A stretch of DNA of 64,000 bases from Longimicrobiales bacterium (GTDB taxonomy: Bacteria > Gemmatimonadota > Gemmatimonadetes > Longimicrobiales > Gaopeijiaceae). Shown one piece after another: positions 57,742-64,000 of this stretch. The position numbers and the translations under genes are program-made. How positions within the stretch are numbered: the stretch's first letter is position 1; every line of letters begins with the position of its first letter. The stretch covers positions 1,640,501 to 1,704,500 of the forward strand of contig OY282361.1 in NCBI GenBank assembly GCA_958295645.1, written 5' to 3'. The notes beneath the pieces were generated by a model, which worked only from the letters and a program-made list of their open reading frames with translations, was not told the origin of the DNA and searched no databases.

Positions 57742-59266
57742 ACGCGCCCAGCGCGTAGCCCAGGCGGACGATCGTCTTGAGTTCCCGGTGGGTGACGCGC
57801 CGGACCAGCTCCTCCATGCGGTCCACGGGGTAGTCCATCACCTTCTGCTCCACCCGGTGCGCCACGTCGAGCCTGCGCACCAGCGGCGGAACCTGCCCCT
57901 GCAGCCATGTCCACAGCGGGTCGCCGAGCGCCCGGGGGATGTCCTGGCTGGCGCCGGGCGGCAACAGGCGGGCCGGACGCCCGATGGGTCGCTCAGCCGC
58001 GGCCTTGGCCAGCCGCACCGCGCCGTCGCGGCAGATGTCCGCGGCAACCTCGCTTCGCGCCGCGCTCACCAGCCAGCCCGCCAGGCGTTCGGGCGGGACT
58101 CCGCCCAGCAGTTCGCCCCACGTGCGCTCGGAGGCGCGCGCGACGCCCGCCTCGAGCTTCTCCAGGACGAACGCACGCGTCGTCGCGTCGCCCGCCAGTC
58201 CGATCACCCACTCCACGACCGCGGCCTGGGCGTCCGTGGCGGCGACGCCGTCGGGATCGCCGAAGACCTGCGCGACGGGGCGGTCCATCAGGTCGGCGAT
58301 GGCGTCGCCGATGCCCTTGGCCATGGCGTCTTGGACCGGCGGGTCCCGAAGCATCTCGGCGATCCGGTCGGCCCCCTCCACTTGGATCGCGTCCACTGCG
58401 CGATTGACCGTGTCCTCGTTCATCACGAGCCGCGCCACGACCCGCTGGTGGAACTTCAGGTCCTGGAGGAACCGGCGCAGCACCTCGTTCACGGCCTTCT
58501 CGAAGCGGCGCTTCGCCTCGGCGTCCTCCAGCATCGAGCCCAGTCGCCGGATCGCCAGGGGCAGGAATCCCGCCACCGCCCGTTCCAGCGGCCCCGCCGC
58601 GCCCGCGGGCAACACGTCGCGGATCGCCAACCGCGGGTCCAGCAGGCGATCCGCGGCGCGGCGCACGTATCCCTCCACCGTCCGCCGAAAGCCTCGCCCG
58701 GCGACGGCGGCGTCGATCCACTCCCGGACGGTCTCGACGGCCTTGGCCTCCCTGTCCGGCGTGAGCAGGCCGGCGACGCGCTGCTCGGCGGCGAATGCGG
58801 CCAGGTCCTGGGCCCAGCCCGCCGCGTCCTCCGTGAAGCGCTCCGACTGCACGTAGTCCTGGAGGCGAGCCAGCAGGTGCTCCAGCGCCTCGCGCGCGAC
58901 GGGGGCGATCTCGGCGATGGCCTCGGCTCCGAACACGTCCTGCAGCGACCCGCGCTCTTCCTCCAGGACGTCGTGCCAGAACTTGGCCAGGCGGGCGTCG
59001 AAGGCCTCGCGGAATTCGGGCAGCGCGACGACGGCGGCCAAGTCTTCCTCGGTGAGCAGGCGCGTGCCCACGGTGCGTCCTATGGCCGCCGCCAAGCGGG
59101 GCTGGTTCTTGGGGATGGCGCCCTGCAGGAAGCGCAGGCGGCGGCCTCCCAGGGACGGGGGAGCGTAAGGGTGAAACAGCATCCAGATGGCGAGCGTGTT
59201 GGTCAGCCCGCCCGCCACGGCCCCCGTCGCCACCGTCAGCAGCGCACGAAGAAGAGCCTCGTTCAC
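57698..59266 (-). CDS. DUF445-family membrane protein
   Basis: A 522-aa protein. Membrane segments lie at both ends (LLTVATGAVAGGLTNTLAIWMLF and LGYALGAFIGLALVAVNYLIG) with a long helical middle. The N-terminal GGLTNTLAIWMLFHPY and GAIPKNQPRLAAAIG are DUF445 marks. The function of the family is unknown; it may shape or tether the envelope. GTG 59266 has GAGG 10 bases upstream. Confidence 0.88.
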   Translation of the reverse strand: MNEALLRALLTVATGAVAGGLTNTLAIWMLFHPYAPPSLGGRRLRFLQGAIPKNQPRLAAAIGRTVGTRLLTEEDLAAVVALPEFREAFDARLAKFWHDVLEEERGSLQDVFGAEAIAEIAPVAREALEHLLARLQDYVQSERFTEDAAGWAQDLAAFAAEQRVAGLLTPDREAKAVETVREWIDAAVAGRGFRRTVEGYVRRAADRLLDPRLAIRDVLPAGAAGPLERAVAGFLPLAIRRLGSMLEDAEAKRRFEKAVNEVLRRFLQDLKFHQRVVARLVMNEDTVNRAVDAIQVEGADRIAEMLRDPPVQDAMAKGIGDAIADLMDRPVAQVFGDPDGVAATDAQAAVVEWVIGLAGDATTRAFVLEKLEAGVARASERTWGELLGGVPPERLAGWLVSAARSEVAADICRDGAVRLAKAAAERPIGRPARLLPPGASQDIPRALGDPLWTWLQGQVPPLVRRLDVAHRVEQKVMDYPVDRMEELVRRVTHRELKTIVRLGYALGAFIGLALVAVNYLIG

Positions 59267-59375
59267 CTGCCGCGTCCTCGCGCCGCCCTTGCTACGGACT
59301 CGCCCGTTGCCGCTGCCCACTCGCCCGCCCTCGCTGCAGGTCGCCCGCCCCTCGCCGCTGCCGCGCCGCCGTTCG

Positions 59376-60347
59376 TCATCGTTGCGCGTGGCGCAGGAAG
59401 CCGGCGACGGAGATGCGCTCGCCGCCAACGAACACCTCGCCCGCGACTTCGTAGACCGCGAGCACTGGACGGACCGCGCCACCGCCGTCGAGCGCCTGCA
59501 CGTGCGAACTCACGGACTCGAACTCCCCCGCGAGCTCGCCGCCGGGAGAGTCGAAGCGCCACAGGACGGGGACGTCGCGGTACGCGCGCTCGAAGCTCCG
59601 CGTCTCCTCCCATTCGAGCTGCACGTCCGGCCAGGAGGCGTCCTCGCCGCCGTGGCGTCCCCAGCTCCTGTAGCGTCCCCGGCCGCCCTCGCCGGCCAGG
59701 AGAAGCGCGAACCCGCTCGGCCCCGTCAGCAGAGCCCACTCGCCCTCCAGTCCGTCCTCGGCCTCTCCCGCGGCCAAGACGTCGATCGCCAGACCGTCCG
59801 TCTCCCGGCCGGCCAGCAACGCCGAAGCCTGCAACAGACGGTAGGAGCCGCCCTCGGGCCGGCTCCACTCGCTCACAACCCCGCCGAGCCGCACCGAGAG
59901 GCCGCGCGCGCCCTCTTCGTAGTACAGTTCCCGGATCGCGTCCTCCTCGCCCACCACCAGCCGCACCGGCCCACGCGGCACGATGCGCCAGGGAGCGCGG
60001 CTGGCGCCCGCCGACCAACGCTCCTCGGCGAACTGCGCCCAGTCGCCTTCGCGCCCGAGCCAGCCCCGCACCTCCCGGTGCACGCTGTCGGGCGCCGTGC
60101 GGCTCTCGAAGTCCCATGCCGCGTACAGGGCGGCATCGGAGGCCCCCGCCAAGAACACGATCGTGCGCTGGTACGCGACGCCCGGCCGCGCAACGACCGC
60201 CCCGGGCGCCTCGCCGGCCTCTCCTGGACTCGCCCCCGGGACCGAATCGCCGCTCGGCGAACCACCGGAGCACCCGGCCAAGGCCAGCGCCGCCGCCGAA
60301 GCCGCGACGGCGGTTCGGAGCCCGGCCCAGCGCAACAACCGCTCCAC
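59376..60347 (-). CDS. lipoprotein, unknown function
   Basis: A 323-aa lipoprotein (AAALALAGCSGG) with a Gly/Pro/Ala linker and a beta-rich body (RGPVRLVVGEEDAIRELYYE, FERAYRDVPVLWRFDSPGG, VLAVYEVAGEVFVGGERI). No family or catalytic motif is recognised. It lies 109 bases before the DUF445 gene on the same strand. The start is GTG 60347 with no clear ribosome site. Confidence 0.75.
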   Translation of the reverse strand: MERLLRWAGLRTAVAASAAALALAGCSGGSPSGDSVPGASPGEAGEAPGAVVARPGVAYQRTIVFLAGASDAALYAAWDFESRTAPDSVHREVRGWLGREGDWAQFAEERWSAGASRAPWRIVPRGPVRLVVGEEDAIRELYYEEGARGLSVRLGGVVSEWSRPEGGSYRLLQASALLAGRETDGLAIDVLAAGEAEDGLEGEWALLTGPSGFALLLAGEGGRGRYRSWGRHGGEDASWPDVQLEWEETRSFERAYRDVPVLWRFDSPGGELAGEFESVSSHVQALDGGGAVRPVLAVYEVAGEVFVGGERISVAGFLRHAQR

Positions 60348-60487
60348 GGTCAGGAAGAGTTCCGCCTTTCTCGGCCACGCGCCGCGGCTCGATAATGGTT
60401 AGGTTCGGCGCAACGGCCGAACCACCGAGAATAACCTGTCAACCCGCGCCGCACGGGGCCAACGTCCGCCATGCCGCGAGCCGAGAC

Positions 60488-61507
60488 GTGAAAGCGGTCG
60501 TGCCCATCGCCGGAAAGGGCACGCGCCTCCGTCCCCATACGCACGGCGTCCCCAAGCCGCTCCTGAAGGTCGCCGGCAAGCCGGTGCTCGACTACGTGCT
60601 CGACGACCTGATCGCGGCGGGACTCGACGAGGCCGTCTTCGTCGTGGGGCACCTGCAGGAGGCGGTGCGCGCTCACGTGGCGGAGGGCTATCCCGGCCTC
60701 CGGGCCCGCTACGTCGTGCAGGAGGTGCAGGACGGCACGGCCGGCGCCGTCGCCCTGGCGGAGCCCTGGATCGACGAAGAGCTGTTCATCGTCTTCGCGG
60801 ACGCGATCTACGAGGCCGACTTCGGCTGGCCCGCGGAGCGCGAGCCGGACGCCGGGGCCGTGATCTGGGCCAAGGAAGTGGAGGACTACCAGCGCTACGG
60901 CGTGATCGTCACGGACGGCGACGGCGCCATGAGGCGCATCGTGGAGAAGCCGAGCGAGCCCGTCTCCAAGCTGGCCAACATCGGGCTGTACTACATGCGC
61001 GACCACGAGCTGCTCTTCGAGGGCATCAGGCGGACCCTGGCGTCGCCCCCCGGACCGACCGGCGAGTACTACCTCACCGACGCCTTCCAGTACATGGTGG
61101 ACGCCGGGGCGCGAATCGCGATCGCCCCCGTGGCCGGCTGGCACGACGCCGGCAAGGTGGAGACGCTGCTGGCCGCCAACCGGCACCTGCTTGCGAACGG
61201 CCGGGGCGGCGTGGCCGAGGGCGCGCGCGTCGAGGACTCGCAGGTTGCAAAGACGGCTCGCATCGAGGCGGGGGCGGTGGTCGTGGGATCGCGGATCGGC
61301 GGGAACGTGACGGTGGAGGCGGGCGCGCGCGTCGAGAACTCCGACCTGGAGGACACGATTGCCGGAGCGGAGGCGGCGGTCGAAGCAAGCCGCCTGCGCC
61401 GGTCGATCGTCGGCGAAAGAGCCGTGGTGCGGGGCTTTGCGGGCTCGTTGCTCGCGGCGGACGACTCGCAGGCGCTTTGCGAAGGGACGGGCCAGGGGCC
61501 ACGTTGA
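60488..61507 (+). CDS. sugar-phosphate nucleotidyltransferase with left-handed beta-helix tail
   Basis: A 339-aa enzyme of the glucose-1-phosphate thymidylyl/uridylyltransferase type. The nucleotide motif is VPIAGKGTRLRPHTHGVPKP, the metal Asp is in LFIVFADAIYEAD, and EKPSEPVSKLANIGLYYM and GEYYLTDAFQYMVDAG bind sugar phosphate. The C-terminal 90 residues carry hexapeptide repeats (VEDSQVAKTARIEAGAVVVG), as in GlmU-like bifunctional or RmlA-long proteins. GTG 60488 is the start. It probably supplies nucleotide sugars for envelope polysaccharide. Confidence 0.9.
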   Translation: MKAVVPIAGKGTRLRPHTHGVPKPLLKVAGKPVLDYVLDDLIAAGLDEAVFVVGHLQEAVRAHVAEGYPGLRARYVVQEVQDGTAGAVALAEPWIDEELFIVFADAIYEADFGWPAEREPDAGAVIWAKEVEDYQRYGVIVTDGDGAMRRIVEKPSEPVSKLANIGLYYMRDHELLFEGIRRTLASPPGPTGEYYLTDAFQYMVDAGARIAIAPVAGWHDAGKVETLLAANRHLLANGRGGVAEGARVEDSQVAKTARIEAGAVVVGSRIGGNVTVEAGARVENSDLEDTIAGAEAAVEASRLRRSIVGERAVVRGFAGSLLAADDSQALCEGTGQGPR

Positions 61508-61571
61508 GGGACGGGCCAGGGGCCGCCTTGGCCGAGACGCGGTTTCGGCAGTGCACGGGACTGGAGCGCCC

Positions 61572-62819
61572 ATGGACCTCGGACGACTGATCCACGACTG
61601 GAACGTGGAGGGGCTCGAGCAGCTCGGCTGGAACCGCCCGGTGGAGCTGGACGACGAGACGCTGCGCGACGGGCTGCAGTCGCCGTCGGTCGTGGATCCC
61701 CCGGTGGGCGCCAAGATCGAACTCCTGCACATGATGGACGAGCTGGGCATCCACACGGCCGACATCGGTCTTCCGGGAGCCGGGCCGCGCGCCGTGGCCG
61801 ACATCACCCGTCTGTGCTGCGAAATCCGCGACGCCGGCCTGTCGATCCGCGCCAACTGCGCCGCGCGCACGGTGCTGGCCGACGTGGAGCCCGCCGCCCG
61901 AATCGTCCAGGAGACGGGGGTCCCGCTCGAGGTCTGCACGTTCATCGGCAGCTCGCCGATCCGCGTGTTCGCGGAGGGATGGACGACGGAGCGCATGTTG
62001 CAGCACGCCGAGGAGGCCGTGTGCTTCTGCGTGCGCGAGGGCCTGGAGGTGATGTTCGTCACGGAGGACACCACGCGAGCCGACAAGGCAATGCTCCGAA
62101 CCTTGTATGGCCACGCCATCGGCTGGGGCGCGCGGCGGATCTGCCTGTCGGACACGGTGGGCCACGCGACGCCGCACGGCGTGAGGGCGCTGGTCGAGTT
62201 CGTGCGACGCGAGATCGTCGGCCCCTCCGGCGAGGAGGTCAAGATCGACTGGCACGGCCATCGCGACCGGGGGCTGGGCATGGCCAACGCCTTGGCCGCC
62301 ATCGGGGCCGGGGCCGATCGCATCCACGCCACGGCGCTGGGCATCGGAGAGCGCGTCGGCAACGTGGAGATGGACCTGCTGCTGGTGAACCTGAGCTTGG
62401 CGGGGGCGCACAAGGCCGACCTCACGCGCTTGGCCGAGTACTGCGAGCTGGTGTCGAGGGAGTGCCGCGTGCCCATCCCGTCCAACTATCCGGCGCTGGG
62501 CGCGGACGCCTTCCGCACCGCGACGGGCGTGCACGCCGCCGCCATCGTGAAGGCGGAGGCGAAGGGGGCCCACTGGCTGGCCGACCGCGTCTATTCGGCG
62601 GTTCCGGCGTCGGTGGTCGGCCGGCGCCAGGAGATCGAGATCGGCCCGATGTCGGGGATTTCCAACGTGAGGCACTGGCTGGCGCGCCGCGGCCACGACG
62701 CGGACGACGAGGCGCTTTGCCAGCTCGTCTTCGACCGGGCGAAGGCGGTGGACCACACGCTGACGGAGGACGAGGTGCTCGCCGTCGTGGCGGAAGCGGA
62801 GCGCAGGCGGGCGGGGTGA
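61572..62819 (+). CDS. 2-isopropylmalate/homocitrate synthase family (HMGL-like) enzyme
   Basis: A 415-aa aldol-type acyltransferase that condenses an acetyl-CoA with a 2-oxo acid. The DRE-TIM barrel motif is DETLRDGLQ. Later motifs are FIGSSPIRVFAEGW, the metal-binding DWHGHRDRGLGMANA, and TALGIGERVGNVEMDLLLV. It lacks the LeuA allosteric regulatory domain, so it is nearer homocitrate/citramalate or short LeuA-like synthases; the substrate is not settled. The start is ATG 61572. Its stop overlaps the GTG of the response regulator. Confidence 0.88.
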   Translation: MDLGRLIHDWNVEGLEQLGWNRPVELDDETLRDGLQSPSVVDPPVGAKIELLHMMDELGIHTADIGLPGAGPRAVADITRLCCEIRDAGLSIRANCAARTVLADVEPAARIVQETGVPLEVCTFIGSSPIRVFAEGWTTERMLQHAEEAVCFCVREGLEVMFVTEDTTRADKAMLRTLYGHAIGWGARRICLSDTVGHATPHGVRALVEFVRREIVGPSGEEVKIDWHGHRDRGLGMANALAAIGAGADRIHATALGIGERVGNVEMDLLLVNLSLAGAHKADLTRLAEYCELVSRECRVPIPSNYPALGADAFRTATGVHAAAIVKAEAKGAHWLADRVYSAVPASVVGRRQEIEIGPMSGISNVRHWLARRGHDADDEALCQLVFDRAKAVDHTLTEDEVLAVVAEAERRRAG

Positions 62820-63625
62820 CGGACGGGCAGGCGGGCGGAGCGGGCGACGAAATGGAGGAACGGGCCGCAGCAGGGACACAGGGACGGCGAACGGCCGGCC
62901 GCGGCGAGGGCGCTCGCGGGAGGCCTCGCGTGCTCGTCGTGGAGGACGACAGCGACATCGCCGCCCTGATCGTGTACCACATGGTGAAGGCCGGGTACCG
63001 GGTGGAGACGGCGGCGAACGGCGCGGACGGGCTGGACTGCCTGAACCGCGAGTTGCCGGACTTGGTGGTGCTGGATCGCATGCTGCCCGGACTGCCGGGC
63101 GACGACGTCCTTCGGTCCATGCGCTCCAATCCGTCCACGCGGCCGGTTCCGGTGCTCGTGCTGACGGCGCGAAGCGACTCGGCCGATCGGATCGAAGGAT
63201 TGGAGATGGGCGCCGACGACTACCTCACGAAGCCCTTCGATCCGCGCGAGCTGCTCCTGCGCGCGGCGGCCATCCTTCGGCGGGCGCGCGACGGCGAGAC
63301 GGCCGACGAAGCCGAGCGCGTGCTGGCGGCAGGCGCCTTGCGCGTCCGCTTGGACGCCAGACGAGTCACGCTGGACGGCCGGGAACTCTCGCTCACCCCC
63401 ACTGAATTTCGGTTGCTCGCGAGCCTGCTTGAACGCCGCGGGCGGACCCAGAGCCGGCGCCGCCTCCTGGAGGACGCCTGGCCCGGCGACGCGAACGGCA
63501 TGCACCGGCCCGGGACCCGGACGGTGGACATGCACATCCGCCGCCTGCGCTCCAAGATGGGGCCGGCGGGAGAGTGGATCGAGACCGTTCGGGGGTTCGG
63601 CTATCGGTTCCGCAGGTCCGCGTGA
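62816..63625 (+). CDS. OmpR/PhoB-type response regulator
   Basis: A 269-aa two-component regulator. The receiver has the acidic pair (VVEDDSDIAAL), the phosphoacceptor Asp in PDLVVLDRMLPGLPGDD, Thr in VLVLTARSD and Lys in DDYLTKPFDP. The C-terminal winged helix is typical (LSLTPTEFRLLASLLERRGR, RTVDMHIRRLRSKMGP, ETVRGFGYRFR). It has an unusual Gly/Glu-rich 35-residue N-extension from GTG 62816; ATG 62852 would shorten it. It is followed by its likely kinase. Confidence 0.94.
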   Translation: MTDGQAGGAGDEMEERAAAGTQGRRTAGRGEGARGRPRVLVVEDDSDIAALIVYHMVKAGYRVETAANGADGLDCLNRELPDLVVLDRMLPGLPGDDVLRSMRSNPSTRPVPVLVLTARSDSADRIEGLEMGADDYLTKPFDPRELLLRAAAILRRARDGETADEAERVLAAGALRVRLDARRVTLDGRELSLTPTEFRLLASLLERRGRTQSRRRLLEDAWPGDANGMHRPGTRTVDMHIRRLRSKMGPAGEWIETVRGFGYRFRRSA

Positions 63626-63665
63626 CGGAGCGGAGACGGGCAGCGGCGAAGAGGCCCGCGCGTTC

Positions 63666-64000
63666 GTGAGGCTGTCCTTGCGCTCCGTCTCGGCGGCCTG
63701 GGCCGCGGGGGCGGTCTCCACGACCACGCTGGCGGCTTGGTTCGCGGCCCATGCGGCCTTTGCGAGCGCCTTCGAGGCCGACGCCGAGCGACACGTGGCG
63801 AGGGCGGCCCGGCTCGGCGCGGAACTCCTGCAGGAGTCGCAACACCTGCCGGCCGACAGCGTGGCGGGCGCCTTGGCCCTTGCGACGGAGCATCGCGTCA
63901 GCGTCTTCGACGCCGCCTTGGCGCTGATCGCGGACTCGGACGTCCCGCCCGGCCCGGCGGACACGCTCGGCGACCGCAGCAGCCGCACGGAGGTGGAAGG
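63666..64000 (+). CDS. sensor histidine kinase, N-terminal part (cut by window end)
   Basis: From GTG 63666 the frame stays open to the window end (111 residues). A first membrane helix (AAGAVSTTTLAAWFAAHAAF) is followed by a periplasmic or PAS-like stretch (AERHVARAARLGAELLQESQ). Position right after an OmpR-type regulator suggests the partner kinase (PhoR-like). No HisKA or ATPase motif is inside the window, so the call rests on context. Confidence 0.65.
   Translation, partial: MRLSLRSVSAAWAAGAVSTTTLAAWFAAHAAFASAFEADAERHVARAARLGAELLQESQHLPADSVAGALALATEHRVSVFDAALALIADSDVPPGPADTLGDRSSRTEVE

Overview
The window is a GC-rich bacterial chromosome segment (mostly about two-thirds to three-quarters G+C where I counted lines). 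It has tight operons, many 4-bp stop/start overlaps, frequent GTG and TTG starts, many secreted or lipoprotein beta-propellers, S9/M14/M16-like/M23 peptidases, a TonB receptor with a carboxypeptidase-regulatory domain and a secreted D-aminoacylase relative. This repertoire suits Gemmatimonadota. That assignment is inference from gene content; there is no rRNA in the window.

Layout. 1-10 kb: a cut-off six-bladed propeller protein, a HIT-gene remnant, an amidohydrolase that has lost an internal segment, a TonB receptor and two S9 peptidases, which together suggest peptide and D-amino-acid scavenging. 10-16 kb: a cyclophilin and a PaaI-type thioesterase face a minus-strand operon of fused enoyl-CoA hydratase/3-hydroxyacyl-CoA dehydrogenase, a MocA-like nucleotidyltransferase, a two-domain XdhC, a stand-alone XdhC N-domain and an OsmC-family protein. 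The OsmC gene has an in-frame TGA at its conserved cysteine, followed by a SECIS-like hairpin, so I call it a candidate selenoprotein. 16-24 kb: a lipoprotein, two degenerate M16-like proteins, an M23 peptidase, MetG, an FMN reductase and a rhomboid protease. 24-35 kb: HAD, DinB, a propeller/TonB-plug fusion, HIT, a giant M14 carboxypeptidase, a HEAT-cyclophilin and an alkyltransferase-like protein. 35-41 kb: two surface propellers, Pcm and a POT peptide transporter.

41-52 kb is a defence island on the minus strand. A good promoter precedes a small HTH regulator, a cysteine desulfurase, a DUF4007 protein, a 1162-aa P-loop ATPase and a PAPS-reductase-like ATP pyrophosphatase. This gene set matches the Ssp/Dnd DNA phosphorothioation logic. 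It continues without a break into GIY-YIG nuclease, DGQHR (DndB-like) and SNF2 helicase genes, which are strikingly AT-rich. The usual SspE effector is not in the window. The island looks like a phosphorothioation module joined to a foreign, possibly new, restriction or regulatory module. A broken gene lies at its downstream edge.

52-64 kb: a three-repeat envelope protein, then a plus-strand operon (TPR, a cysteine-type OsmC, acyl-CoA synthetase, CutA, TerB-like and a small membrane protein). It is followed by a DUF445 membrane protein, a lipoprotein, a sugar nucleotidyltransferase, a LeuA-type synthase, an OmpR-type response regulator and the start of its histidine kinase. I saw no tRNA, rRNA, CRISPR array or intact insertion sequence.
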